The notes under the pieces are model-generated. The model worked only from the letters and a program-made list of their open reading frames with translations. It made no database searches and was not told the origin of the DNA. 33,463 bases of DNA. Origin: Gnetum montanum. Its lineage: Eukaryota > Streptophyta > Gnetopsida > Gnetales > Gnetaceae. This document shows, in pieces, positions 1-11,023 of this stretch. The DNA lies in NCBI GenBank assembly GCA_015680685.1, contig MNCI01022245.1:587-34049 (forward strand), in the 5' to 3' direction. The first letter of the stretch is position 1; each line of letters starts with the position of its first letter. A program made the translations under genes and the position numbers.

Positions 1-1991
1 CTCAGTCATGGGGGAGATGGCCACCTATGCTAACCATATGGGGCCCTCAGTTCTTTTAAGTTTTTATTTTACAACGTTTTTATTTTACAAATTTCTTTAA
101 CTTTTTCTGTTTTTGTTTTACACTTTCTTTAACTTTTCTTGTTTTTGTTTTACAACATCATTATACTTTTTCCATTTTTTGTGTGTGAGCATGTGTGTAT
201 ATCCACTCTATAAGTTCGTCACCCAATAAGTGTTCAGACCGATGAGATGAACTGTTTTTCATTAATTGCTAATGTTGGGTTTTTACCTTAAGTTACAATG
301 TTGATACTAAGGTATGTTTCTTTTGATATGGTAGGAAATGAGATCACTTCACCCATCCATCCACCAATTTCTTATGCCCTTGGCTTGGAAATGTACAGTT
401 CCCTTCTAATAAGAACTTTAACGAATCGGTGACTGGGTATTTCTCAAACTAAGGAAGGACTCAAGGATTGCAAAGGGTGTGACTTCAAGGAAACTTGATG
501 CTTTTGTGTTGGTCATTCTCTTGGATGCTTAGATGTTTCTTCTTGGGTTTTCTTACCATTCCGATGTTACCCAATTATCGGAAGTTGAGATAATAAAAAT
601 AAAGAAGTCTTTTCATGGTGTGGTCCCCATGCATAAAAACACAAAACACAAAAAAAAAAGAGAGAGAAAGAAGAACCAAAGTGAGGATTCAAAGCACACC
701 CCTTAGATGGAATAAATATGGGCTACAAGCACTGGTTATGGAACCAAAGTGTTCCCTCTAACTAAGGCCCTTCTCGCTTCCCATTCACTCCTTTGTTTCG
801 TCGAAATGGTAGTGGCGCTTTGAAGATGCATCCTCATTATCCATGTGGATGATTTAACCGAATGCATTAATGCGAAGTCACTGGAAGTGGTTGGTTTAAG
901 CCCGGAGTTGGAATGAGATTTGCCAAGTCACATTAATCATGTAACACACAAGGGGCTATACACCACCTTGTTCTTGAGATTCCATTCCATTCTCTTCTCC
1001 TCTCTCCATCCTTCTCTCCATTGTTCACCTCATTGTCGGTTGTATCATTAGTGTATATATTTTGGTTGATGCATTGTTTTCTTTTTGGTAAATTCTTCCG
1101 GTTAAGACTTTAACTCTTGTTCCAAAGGACATTTCCAGAGCCTATGGACTCTTTGAATGTGGGTTTTTCAGGGCATTAAAGGGCATGAGCCTACTTTGGG
1201 GAGGACCCACTGACATTCCTATTTGAAACATTAGTTAACTTCTTTTCCTTAACATTTTGCAATTAATTTTATTTTTGTTCATTTCCATCTTGACATCCAC
1301 TTCATTGATGTCATAGTTGTCCCTTTTTACCTATCTTTCTTACTCCTTTTCTTTCTCCATTCTAACGCTACCAGAGGTTCGTGATTAGTCATGGGGGTAT
1401 GGGGCCTGATTTTTCGATTTTTCTCCTAAGCCTCAAATTTTTTCATTTTTCTTCCTAACCCCTACACCTTCAGTAGTCATCAGTAACATATTCTCAGGTC
1501 CATATCAGCCACACCACAACCTAGCCAATGAACCTACACTGAAGCAAGGTATTAATTACTTAATGATTCAATTACCCTTACTAATACATGATTGTGTTGT
1601 GTGTGTAGATGGTAATCATACAACAACGGATTGGATCTAGAGCAAACACTTGGAATGGAGCAACGTTGAGGTAGCTATGCAAGGAGCAGGATTGATGATG
1701 CGCTTACGGATCGACAACGGAAGGTGCAATCTAGGCGTTGGCAGTAGCAAGACTCTTCTCTCTTCTTTTCTTCTCTTCTCTCTCCTCTTTTCTCTTAGCT
1801 GTCAAAGGTGGCCTGATGTCAATGTAATAAGGTGTTCACCCTTGTTGTCATGAACACTAGTTTTGTCAAGTCTTGTAATAATGATCTGTTCACATGTCAT
1901 TCCATTAGTTTCATTCCCCTCAATAATTCCATACCTACCCGATATCATTATAAGGAACTCGAGGACAAGTTTTCATTTAGTCATGGGGGTA
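1..1991 (+). mobile_element. 3' untranslated part of a plus-strand family-1 (Athila-like) retrotransposon
   Basis: This stretch is homologous, in opposite orientation, to about 6667-4753 of element 1, which lies between the integrase stop and the 3' LTR there. Shared landmarks include the purine motif TCATGGGGGAGATGGCCACC at 5-24, the phrase around 270-330, a pyrimidine-rich tract at about 1740-1800 and repeated AGTCATGGGGG motifs. It is therefore the non-coding end of a copy whose gag-pol lies left of the window. Small open frames at 1650-1853 and 1832-2122 have no recognisable domain, and the second runs into the LTR. I see no gene here. Confidence 0.75.
1980..1991 (+). other. Polypurine tract of the plus-strand family-1 copy
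   Basis: GTCATGGGGGTA directly precedes the LTR start TGATGAG. The same 12 bases precede the 3' LTR of element 1 on the other strand (4753-4764). The polypurine tract primes plus-strand DNA synthesis, so the LTR that follows is a 3' LTR. Confidence 0.65.
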
Positions 1992-2018
1992 TGATGAGAC
2001 GCAATATGCACAAGCCGC

Positions 2019-2095
2019 GATATCACGTATGCGATATCATGGCCACCGTGATATCGCATCCCCTGCAATATCGCGTACGCGATATACGCGATATC
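2019..2095 (+). repeat. GATATC palindrome cluster in the U3 of LTR A
   Basis: GATATC occurs at 2019, 2033, 2050 and 2090, with the near-copies AATATC and GATATA between them. Most are flanked by CG, giving blocks such as GCGATATCGC. The cluster lies directly upstream of the TATA box at 2114, so an enhancer-like role is plausible but unproven. Confidence 0.6.
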
Positions 2096-2113
2096 GCAGT
2101 CTGCCACCAAATC

Positions 2114-2121
2114 TATAAATA
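2114..2121 (+). promoter_or_regulatory. TATA box of LTR A
   Basis: TATAAATA sits between the GATATC cluster and the AATAAA at 2289. The same box occurs at the equivalent place in LTR B (3082-3089), LTR C (4648-4655, minus), LTR D (31889-31896, minus) and LTR E (33430-33437, minus), so it is the conserved family-1 core promoter. Confidence 0.6.
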
Positions 2122-2958
2122 AGATGCGGCACTCCCCTCATTTCTAATCATAGGAGTAAAGTAGCAAAGCTCTGGCGGATTGATCACCCCAGAGATAGAA
2201 TATTTTCCATGTGCCCATAGTAGGAGTCCCCCAAGTGAACAGTTCTTTATTCGAGAAGCTTTGTACCTAAACGCAAGTTGTGTACGGTAATAAAGACGAG
2301 CTTTGTGGATAAACCTTGCAGTACATGGATAGGTTTATTTAATGTTATTTATTGCTTTCCTAGTAACACGGCATGAGTACGACTTGGTTACGAGTATTGA
2401 CGAATGTGTACAGCTAGCCAAGGAATCGGCTACTCATCGCGATTAGATTCTCTCACCCTTACCTCCTAGAACGTGGGACAAGTACGACTTGATTACGAGC
2501 ATCTACGGCTGTGTATGGCTAGTCAAGGAATCGGCTGCTTGTCACACTTAGGCTAGTTAAGTGCCTCAGTACGATCGCTTCGAGCACGTGCGTTACGTGT
2601 GGTAATCCCAATAACAATTAGCGTTTGGTAGCCACAGTTGCACAGTTCAAGGTGTGTACGGCAAGTGGGAACGGATGCTGACGCTAGGACTTAGTGTTGT
2701 AGTTAGAGTTAGTTTTAGTCTCTCAACCCTTCACCCTTTAGCATAGGAGATAAACCGTAAAAGACAAAAAAAATCATATACCTCGGACTTACTTAACCAT
2801 ACATCGTGACAACAACAAGTAAGTCTGGGAAGACAATGATTAATTAACCCCAAGTGTTCCTTGCGGTGTTTAGGCATTTAGTCTGCAGAGTTCGACCGGA
2901 TCGCACGTGCTACACTCGTTTTGTATGGTTGAGTGTAGGGGTACCTCACCACTCATCA

Positions 2959-3880
2959 ATGAGTCATGTTCTATTGATTATGTCAATGTGGCCTTGTCAT
3001 CTAGGCCCCATCGATGAGGCCTAGTTGATGCATCATATCATGTGTAGACGTGGCCTCGTTGATGTAGTATCATGTGTTGGCTATAAATATTTGCTTGCAG
3101 CTACATTTATGACATAGGTAGATTATAGTTACAGTAGAGCTTTTGAATTTTTTCCATCTAAAAGTTAGAATTTTTTTCCTCTAAGTGCCCACAACAGGAG
3201 TCATTGAGGGTACAGATCTTTATTTGAGCATTGTTGTACATGAGCATGACAGTGTGTGGCAATAAAGATGAGCTTTCTGATAAACCTTGCAGCACTTTGG
3301 ATAGATTAGCTATTTCATTTATGCATTCAATGTTTTCAATTATTTGTTAATTATTCTTAATTAGTTCACAAATATTTTCCAGCAATTGAGTTAATGAAGT
3401 AATTAAGTTAGATAAATTAAATACATAAGTACGACCGCTTTGAGTGTAACACGTATTCTCTTGGTAATCCCAATAGCGTTATTTCTTCGTACGCCCAATA
3501 GCATAGGGCTTGGTCACCTAGCAATGGATACATGGGTTCAGGACATGTATAAAAAGTGGGAATGGATACTTATATTAGGATTAGTTAAATGATTAGTTAA
3601 TTAGTTAATTTATATTATTTAATCAAATCAATTTATTCTACAATTCAAGCACCCAACTATAAAACATAAAAATGATAAAAATTGAATGCCGTAGTTACAC
3701 TTAATCATACCAACAAACATCACAAGTGTAATTGGAAAGACAATGATTAACCTTAAGGTTAGATTCACTTTCTAAAGGACTAGTGCACTGGAAATGACAA
3801 AGTCAACAAAATTCGACTAGATCACGCATGAACTTTTTTGATTAGTATGGTTGGACGTAGGGGTACCTCTATTCTCATCA
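2959..3880 (+). mobile_element. LTR B: second plus-strand family-1 LTR
   Basis: It aligns with LTR A through the TATA box (3082-3089), AATAAA (3261-3266), the region of short AT-rich repeats and the closing phrase GGGGTACCTC...CTCATCA, ending at 3880. No primer-binding site follows, so it is a solo LTR or a 3' LTR rather than a 5' LTR. Its upstream edge is unclear because LTR A abuts it. The likeliest reading is that the element ending in LTR A inserted into or at the edge of B. Its U3 has repeated GTGGCCT/CATCATG phrases instead of the GATATC cluster. Confidence 0.65.
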
Positions 3881-3921
3881 CTTATTAAGAAGAAAAGAGA
3901 AGTAGGATGTGAGAAAGGGCC
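3881..3921 (-). mobile_element. Left piece of an older minus-strand family-1 copy (3' UTR)
   Basis: The phrase AAGAAAAGAGAAG...GTGAGAAAGGGCC matches the 3' UTR of element 1 at about 5940-5965. The match continues on the far side of element 1 at 32008 onward (GGGCCTTAGTTAG). Element 1 therefore inserted into this older copy and split it. Confidence 0.65.
3917..3921. repeat. Target-site duplication GGGCC of element 1, left copy
   Basis: GGGCC directly abuts the LTR end at 3922 and is repeated at 32008-32012, directly after the other LTR. Five bases is the usual duplication size for Ty3/gypsy integrase. Confidence 0.75.
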
Positions 3922-4752
3922 TAATGAGTAGCAAGGTACCCCTACACTCAACCATACGAATACAAGCATTACACATGATCCGGTTGAACTCCAAAGACTA
4001 AGTGCTTATGCGCCTTCACAGAACAAGGATGGGTTAGGTGATCATTATCTTCCCAAGCTTACTCATATGGAATAATTGTATAGTTAAGTAAACTTGAGGT
4101 ATATGATTTTTATGCTTTTTATGTTTTATGTCCTAGTGCTAAAGAGGGAAGAAGTGAATTAATTGAATAACTAATTTAAATTAACTAATCAGTTAGGTCC
4201 TAACTAGTCCTAACACTAGCATCCATTCCCACTTTTTGTACACATCTTGAACTAGTGCAACATTACTGGGATTACCAAACACTAATTGTTATTGGGTTAC
4301 CAAGTGTTCCACACATGCTCGAAGTGGCCGTATTGAGTGTGCTTACTTGTGACAATTAACGAATTAATAAAAGAAATATTAATTAACTAATGAAAGCATT
4401 AAATAACTATAAATAACATTAAGGGTGAGAGATAAGCTATTCTAAATGCTATAAGGTTTATCACAAAGTTTGTCTTTATTTCCAGACACAAGGTGTGCTT
4501 AGGTACATAATGCTCGAATAAAGATCCATTTGCTTTATGACTCCTACTACAGGCACTTAGAAATAATTCTAACTATGAGAGGGAGAAATTGTAAGAGTTT
4601 GCGTAAGGGACTAAGAACTAACTACCAAACCAAGTATGCCTACCTCTTATTTATAGGTAACAAGACAGGTCCTGATATCAAATGTCCAATATCACTTAGT
4701 AGGATTTGGTATCGCAGACCTAATGTTGTAGACAAGATATCGTGGCTCATCA
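3922..4752 (-). mobile_element. LTR C: 3' LTR of element 1
   Basis: Read on the minus strand it starts TGATGAGCCACGATATC and ends GCTACTCATTA, where the usual final CA has become TA. It aligns along its length with LTR D. The TATA box is at 4648-4655 and the polyadenylation signal (AATAAA on minus) at 4475-4480. LTR D lacks about 25 bp present here near 4140-4165. The short plus-strand frame at 4530-4763 is a chance reading through the LTR. Confidence 0.8.
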
Positions 4753-4764
4753 TACCCCCATGAC
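4753..4764 (-). other. Polypurine tract of element 1
   Basis: On the minus strand GTCATGGGGGTA directly precedes the 3' LTR start TGATGAG. It is identical to the tract before LTR A (1980-1991). Confidence 0.65.
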
Positions 4765-6634
4765 TAAATGAAAACTCATCCTCAAGTTCCTTACAAAATA
4801 TTGGGAAGGTATGGGATTATTGACTAAATGACAACTAACCATGACATGGGATGACAGACTCAAAGTGCCTAGGGAATAGATTGACAAATATATTATATCA
4901 TTGGTGTTCATACCCATTGTGGCAAACATTGTACATAGATGACATCCATACCCTCATTCAACAACTTGAAGAGAGAGAGAGAGAGAGAGAGAGAATGAGG
5001 TGTGTTGCTATCGATGTTGAAACTATGCACACCATTGTTCATCCATAGCCACATGTCCAAACTTGTTCATTGTGTAAATGCTCCAACTCCAGTCCATCTT
5101 GAGTACTCCCTCTTATCCTAGTCCATTATTCGTGTAATCGCTATCTACACACACAACACACTCACGGATTATCAAGGGTAGATAAAACCTAATGCAGCTG
5201 ACACCTTGCCTTAATATAAAGTACATTAGCTAGGTTTTGGGTATGGCAGATACTGGGTTAGAGGTTTATGACTAATAACTACCCAAGGTGTAGGGGTAAG
5301 ATAATTATGGAATGGAAAAATTTGTGACAAGGCCCCCACGACTAAGAGCGAACCTCCGATAGTAATAGGGTGGAAAACTTTAAATAATAAGAAGGATAAG
5401 AGAAATAACAATGGTGAAGCCAATAAAACAAAAGCAAAAATGGATGTCATTGATGGGGCAAATGAGAAATAGTTGATTGTGAGAAACGTTGAAGGAAAAA
5501 AGCTTAACAATTGCACCAAAAAGGAATGCCAGTGGATCCTCCCCAAAGTAGGCTCATGCCCTGAATGCCCTGACAAACCTACAAAACAAAGAGTCCATAG
5601 GCTCTTAAAATGACATATGGAAACAAAGGTTAAGAACTTACCCATAAGAGTTTTACTAAAGACTAACAATGCATCAACCAAGTTATAGACTCATCATAAA
5701 AATGGCAATGAGGTGGACTGTGGAAAGTAATACGAAAAGAGAGGAGAGAATGGGATGGAGTCCCAAAATTAAGGTGGTGTAAAGTCCCTTTTGTAATATG
5801 TGGTTAAGGTGAATTAATAAAATTCTGTCCAAATCTAGATTCAACTATCCACATCTAGTGACCTCGCATCAACACACTTGACCAACCCATCCTATTGAAG
5901 TAACAAGAATACATCCACAGAGCCACCACCATCCCAACAAGAGAAGAAAAAGGAAGTGAGAAAGGGCCTTAGTTAGAGGAAACCTTCAAGCATGGGTAAC
6001 ATGTCTTTGTAGTGCCATAACTAGTGCTTGTAGCCCATGTTTCTTTATTATGTCTAAGGGGTGTGCTTCAAATTCTCACGAGTTTTTTTTTTAATGTGAG
6101 AACCACACCATGCAAAGAATTATTTGATTTAGTTGAATCCCTAATATTTGGTCAAGAGTGGAATGGCAGAAAACCTATGAAAAACATCCAAGAACCCAAG
6201 AGAATTGCCAACACAAATGCGTCGAATCCCCTTGAGATCACAACCTTTTCCATCCATTTGAATCTTTTCTTGGTTCAAAGAGTACTAAGGTGGCACCAAT
6301 TCATTAATAAATTTTCTTAGAAAAGGGATAGTACATTTCCAAAACAAGGGAGACCATAGAGTTACATGGATAATTGGGTGATGTGGACTCATTACCTATT
6401 TTATCAAAAGAAATCATATCTTAGCATCAACATTGAAAGTCAAAGGTAAAAACCAAACATTAGCAATGAAAGCTTAGTATAATACAACCCACCATCGTGA
6501 GCACTTATTATGTGATGAATAAGAATAAATCAAAAAAAGAAATAGTCAAAATGTTAACGATGGTGTAAAAAAAATAAGTAAAGATGAACAATGTGTAAAA
6601 CAAAAAAGGCAAAGGAATTGAGGGCTTAGAATGG
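4765..6634 (-). other. 3' untranslated region of element 1
   Basis: About 1.9 kb lies between the integrase stop and the polypurine tract, with no recognisable protein on either strand. It holds two further polypurine-like motifs on the minus strand, near 5334-5346 (AGTCGTGGGGGCC) and, just beyond it, near 6650-6665 (AGTCGTGGGGGAGA). There is a GA/CT microsatellite at about 4971-4994. Long 3' non-coding regions are typical of the Athila/Tat clade. Open frames at 5226-5681, 6024-6320 and 6508-6711 look like chance reading frames. Confidence 0.6.
4971..4994. repeat. GA/CT microsatellite
   Basis: A run of about a dozen GA units. The homologous place in the plus-strand copy (about 1740-1800) is an irregular pyrimidine-rich tract, so the pure dinucleotide run expanded locally. 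Confidence 0.85.
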
Positions 6635-7916
6635 TTAGCATTGGTGGCCATCTCCCCCACGACTAAATTGGGAGGAGGAGATCGGAAATAATGAGCAAGT
6701 TTGTCCACCAACAGAGGTAGTATTAGTACTGACTATTTTAGGCTCATGGAAGGGTTTGGTTTGCTGGATGTTGACCAATAACTTCTTATTCGAGCTTTCA
6801 GGTTTGTAGATCATCATGGCCCTTGAAGGAAAAGTTTCATGAATGATATAATGTCCTTTCCACAATGTTTGAAATTTAGTTCGTTGTGCTACATGTGTGG
6901 GATTCCAATAAAGAACCTTATCTCCCAGTTGGTATTTGACTTTCCTAATCCTTAGGTCATGATGTTGTTTGTTCAAGGCCTTGTGCAGTTCATTGGATGA
7001 TAGGGCAGCTAGTCGATTCTCATCTAGCAAGTTAAGGTTCATTAACTATTCTTTTTGTTCTAGATTGAGGTCAAGGTTAAGGTCACATACCATGGATAGC
7101 GTACGAAGCTCTGCTTAAATAGGAAGTGTCAGAAGTTTATCATACACTAACTCATAGGGAGAGTAGCCTATAGGGAGTTTCCATGTGGAGTGGTATGCCC
7201 AAAGAGCATCATTTAGTTTGGTGCTCTAGTTTCACCTATACTTGCTAATGGTTCATGTTAATATTTTTGTGATCTCCCTATTGGTGACCTCAGCTTGATC
7301 ATTCGCTTGAGGATGATATGGTGTAGTCAATTTGTGCTCAACTCCTAAGTGTTGCATTAACTTTCAAAAAGTTAAACCTGTAAAGTGTGTACCATTGTTA
7401 GAAATAAGTGCACGAGACACGTCAAACCTGTTTATGATTTTTTGTTGAACAAATCATGCAACGGTAGATGATGTACAGTCCACAACAGTGACTACTTCTA
7501 CCCATTTTGTAAAATAGTCAACAACAACAAGAATGCATGCCTTTTCATTGGACATTGGTGTAATAGGCCCCATAAAATCAATACCCCATATGTCGAAGGG
7601 TTCTAAAGGTTGAATCCATTTTTGTAGACCCTTCATTCTAGCATTCATTCCCTCATCACGTTGGCAATGCTCACAAGACTGTGGTGGACCCTCCATTCTA
7701 GCAGTCATTCTAGATGAAATGATTAGTGTCCCAAAATAATGTAGGCCAATAATATCCTACAAACAAGATTTTTATGGTTGTACATCTCCCCATGTAATGA
7801 TCCCCACAAGGGTCCTCATGAGCATCTTGGAGACCTCGCAATTGATCTACATCGGGAACACACCATCGAACCAAGCGATTAGGACATACCTTATAAATGT
7901 GTTCATTGATTTCCAT
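6635..7916 (-). pseudogene. Integrase of element 1, broken
   Basis: Integrase joins the cDNA copy to the host chromosome. Reading down from 7916: the zinc-binding domain (DAHEDPCGDHYMGRCTT, GYYWPTLF, then CEHCQ at about 7665); the catalytic core with the first Asp in GIDFMGP and FTKWVEVV (7600-7490); the second catalytic position in SNNGTHF, where the family has SDNGTHF, so the Asp is now Asn; then YHPQANDQAE with the Glu retained (about 7300). The C-terminal domain (KVKYQLGDKVLYWNP...LWKGHYIIHETFP) is open from 7042 to the stop at 6635. Several stops and frameshifts break the core, so it cannot work. The stop overlaps the first polypurine-like motif. Confidence 0.85.
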
Positions 7917-7928
7917 GAAATATTTGGC

Positions 7929-8990
7929 TCAGTGAAGAAACTGTTGTTTCTTTTTAACATCTAACCCTTGTGGTGTTTCTTGTGTAAGCAGATAAGTGAG
8001 AATGCTACTATACCAATTTGTATCAATGAATAAGTGATTGTTTATCACACTTGCAAAGAGGATTTCATCAAGGAAATAGTTAGAAATTGGATATTCATCC
8101 TCTTTGTTGTCCCATCGCAACCAAGATAAATGATCAGCAACAAGATTCTCGATGCCTTTACGATCAATCATAGTAAGATCGAACTCTTGTAAGATCATGA
8201 GCCATCGTATGATGTGAGGGCTCACCATTGGTTTATTCATTAGGAACCAAATTGCACTATGATCCGTATGTACAAATATCTTATAGTCCAATACATAGTG
8301 CCTAAATTTTTCTAGTGCAAACACCACAACCATTAACTATTTTTCTATTGTGGCGTAATTGATTTATGCACCAGCAATACTTCGACTTGCATAGTGAATG
8401 TAATAGGGACATTCTTGGTCATCTAACTATGTAAGTACAGCTCCTAAGGCAAAGTTGGATGCATTAGTCATTATGTGGAATAGTTTGGACCAGTTAGGAG
8501 CTTGTAGAATAGGTGTTTCTACAAGCTTCTATTTTAAGGTTTGAAAGGCTATCTCAAATTCTTTGGTCCATTCAAAAGGTACATCCTTCTTCATTAGTTT
8601 TACCAAAGGTTTTGCAATCCTTGAAAAGTTCTCAATGAAGCATCTATAATAGCCAGTATGTCTAAGGAATCATCAGATGTCTTTTACAGTTTCAAGTTGC
8701 TGAGTGATTCCTTGGATGACCTTAATCTTTTTAGGATCTATCTCTATCCCTGTTTGTAAAATCTTGTGCCCTAATACAATGCCTTCTTGGACCATTAAAT
8801 GGCTTTCTTGCCAATTGAGCCTTAAGTTAGTTTCTACACATCCTTTCAGTACTTACTCTAATCAGTCCAATGCTTATTCAAAGTCCACACCATTTCCTAT
8901 TTTTTGCTAAAAGATACTTAGAACCAAACGTTGAAATGTTGTTGGGGCATTACACAAGCCAAACAACATCTACTTATATGCAAATTCCCT
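7929..8990 (-). pseudogene. RT palm/thumb and RNase H of element 1, broken
   Basis: It continues the polymerase from the RT frame above. The phrases FGLCNAPTTFQR, FLRHTGYYRCFIENFSRIAKPL and FEWTKEFEIAFQTLK mark the RT palm, connection and thumb. RNase H follows, with ALGAVL, IHYASRS and then an open frame (8333-7929) with ALEKFRHYV, VHTDHSAIWFL and the C-terminal VADHLSWL. The segment that should hold the catalytic YMDD is missing: after the residues SIF the reading passes within a few codons to NGVDFE, around 8900-8925, a loss of about 20 codons. Together with many stops this makes it a dead polymerase. Confidence 0.8.
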
Positions 8991-9587
8991 CTAAGGACTT
9001 GTGAACGTAGTCTTGGCTTGGTCTTCTAATGCTATTTGAATTTGATTATATCCATTATAGCCATCCAGAAAACTATAGTAGCAATGCGCTACAATGGTAT
9101 CTAAGACTTGGTTGACGAATAGAAATGGGAAGTGGTCTTTAAATATTGCCATGTTTAGTAGCCTAAAGTCTATACACACCCTCCATTTACCTCCCTTTTT
9201 GGGCACAATGACTAATAGACTAACCCATTCACTATCAGCAATGGGATAGATGAACCTAGCTTTTAGAAGTTGTTCAATTTCTTCTTTAACCACTTGCTTA
9301 AGCTTTGGGTTCAATTGCCTTTGCGGTTGTCATCGAGGTTTCATGGAGGGGTCAGTGTAAATTCTATGTTGGCATATCCTAGGATCTATTTTGGTTAATT
9401 TAGGATATGACCAAGAAAATGCTTTCAACCATTTTTTTACCATTCTCAGTAGTTTTTCTTTTTGTTGAGGAGTGAGCTTAATGTTAATGATTACCAATTT
9501 TCCATTTTTGAGAAATGTATACTCCATACTAGTGGGCAATGGGTTTAACTCAAGGGGCTTTTGCTTGAACTCATTAGGGATTTCCAA
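8991..9587 (-). pseudogene. Reverse transcriptase N-terminal half of element 1
   Basis: RT copies the element RNA into DNA. The frame 9587-9330 holds the pre-RT region (ELNPLPTSMEYTFL, FSWSYPKLTKIDPRICQHRI), characteristic of the Athila/Tat branch. The frame 9314-8991 holds the fingers and palm: IEQLLKARFIYPIADSEWVS, VPKKGGKWRVCIDFRLLN, KDHFPF and YSFLDGYNGYNQIQIA (family usual: FSGYNQI). It lacks the insertion seen in Arabidopsis Athila between VPKKGG and WRVC. A frameshift or stop separates the two frames, and another follows TTFTSP at 8991. Confidence 0.85.
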
Positions 9588-10300
9588 CTTTTCTCAATTA
9601 ATATTTTTGATGTCAAAACTTGGAAGTTGGGGATGGACTTGCTCTAATGTATCTATGCTATCAATGTAGGTGCAAGTCAAGCTCTCAGTTGGTTCCATGC
9701 ATATAGTTGAATTGTTCTCTTGGTCAGCTATTAGCCACTAGGTGCCTTCCTATCTTGTGGCTGCTGCATACAGGCATCTTTGTATGTTAGTTATTGGTGC
9801 ACACTAGTTTCATGTATGCAATGTTAAATATTATACAAACCAGGACTTTTGCACACAATTACACCTTGTGTTACTGTATATGATGCATGGAACTTTCTTC
9901 TTCTCGCTCTTTCCAAATGTATTTTCTTTTGATATTTCTAGGGAAAGATCATGTATTCCTAGGCACACATCAATTGTTCTTAGCCATGCTCTTCCCATTA
10001 TGATTGGGAAGTCCACCTTATAGTTGTTAACTTGAATCACTAGGAAATTGGTTGGTTATAACCACCCACAAACAATGGTGAAAAGGTCCTTCACTAGTCC
10101 TAATGGGACAGTGATGGACTAGTCGGCCAACTCTAAACGTATGTTACTCTTTTTTAGTGGAGGCAGGTTCCACGCTTTGTACATTTCTTGAGAGATTAAG
10201 TTAACACTAGAAATTGAATCCAAAAGAGCCTTGCAAGGTTCGTTCCCAACAATTTGCAAATATATAAGAGGATTTCCAGGATTAGATAATTTCCTAGAAA
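9588..10300 (-). pseudogene. Aspartic protease region of element 1
   Basis: Retroviral-type protease that cuts the gag-pol polyprotein. At about 10280-10200 the frame reads NPLIYLQIVGNEPCKALLDSISSVNLIS; the active-site signature D-[ST]-G-[AS]-S is changed to DSISS, so the Gly is lost. The downstream flap and second core motif FPIIMGRAWLRT fall in the open frame 10040-9831. In-frame stops lie between the two. The stretch 9588-9830 is the poorly conserved linker to RT and is full of stops. Confidence 0.7.
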
Positions 10301-11018
10301 TATGGCTAGCTTTAATCTAATTGGTAATTGCATGAGTCAACATGACCATGTGCATTAAGTGCGATCTTTAGTTCGAAGGAAGCTCTGAAGATTCAAATGG
10401 TCGTGAGGCGTTTCGAGAATTGACCGCTTGTGGTTGTAAGGACTTAGTTAGATTGTTGGTTCTAAAGAAAGGTCTCTTCTTTATGTAGTTGTTTGAACCA
10501 ATAGTAGGTTAAGGGTTGACAACCCTTATGGAATTATGTTGCTGCAGATGGGTAGGGAGCTCACCCTGCATAGCTAGAGCAGGTGGTAATGGAGCTAAAG
10601 GTCGAACAGGTGTAGTCATATGAGAAAGATAATACGTTTTTGAAACCTTTCCTCTAGGAGAAGGAGTTCTATAGTACTCATGGGTTTGGTATTAAGACTG
10701 AGGAGTAACATGACTAGTAAAGTCATGTGGAGAGATTAGATGCTACACGTAGTATCCATATGGGTCAGGTTGATGGTAAGGGTATTATTGACATGGTGGT
10801 GGCATTCCCCATGATTGAGGGTGTTGTCACTATTAATACTATTCATTTGGTTGTGGTGGAGTTCCACTTAGATAATACGTTAAGGGTTGGTGGAACTATC
10901 TTGGGCTACCTTGAGGATAAGGTAACCTTTGAGGTATTTGTCATCTATTTAATCATGGGTTTAGTGCATACACCCCAAACTCCTATAGATGTGAGATTAC
11001 TGGGCAACATCCCTTAGG
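10301..11018 (-). pseudogene. C-terminal gag linker of element 1, right up to the insertion point
   Basis: The minus-strand reading is rich in Pro, Gln, Tyr and His (for example YPYHQPDPYGYY and PLAPLPPALAMQGELP) with many stops. It fits the low-complexity segment between the gag zinc knuckle and protease. It begins exactly where element 2 inserted. The 96-residue plus-strand frame at 10727-11017 is a shadow of this region. Confidence 0.55.
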
Positions 11019-11023
11019 ATAGT
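11019..11023. repeat. Target-site duplication ATAGT of element 2, left copy
   Basis: ATAGT abuts the LTR start TGTAACG at 11024. The identical five bases follow the right LTR at 29186-29190. Confidence 0.85.

Larger units (their letters stand above)
1992..2958 (+). mobile_element. LTR A: 3' LTR of a plus-strand family-1 element
   Basis: It starts with TGATGAG and ends with CTCATCA (TG...CA). It aligns along its length with the LTRs of element 1 on the other strand. It holds a GATATC-rich U3, a TATA box at 2114-2121, an AATAAA at 2289-2294 and the conserved end phrase GGGGTACCTC. The presumed TSD on the right is ATGAG (2959-2963); its partner lies outside the window. At 967 bp it is longer than the 819-831 bp LTRs of element 1, so it is a diverged copy. 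Confidence 0.75.

Noticed and set aside
1832-2122. 96-residue plus-strand frame
   Set aside because: Crosses the polypurine tract and the U3 of LTR A; composed of the GATATC repeats; not a protein.
18-2958. A 2.7-2.9 kb LTR for family 1, starting TGGCCACC after the first purine motif (18 on plus, 6650 on minus)
   Set aside because: The true 5' LTR of element 1 (31189-32007) is only 819 bp, is flanked by GGGCC on the outside and a primer-binding site on the inside, and starts at the sequence equivalent to 4752 and 1992. The first 1.9 kb is therefore 3' UTR.
5226-5681. 151-residue minus-strand hydrophobic frame
   Set aside because: Lies in the element 1 3' UTR and is mirrored by non-open sequence in the plus-strand copy (about 1000-1480), so it is not conserved as protein.
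10727-11017. 96-residue plus-strand open frame
   Set aside because: Reverse-strand shadow of the Pro/Gln/Tyr-rich gag linker of element 1; no domain.
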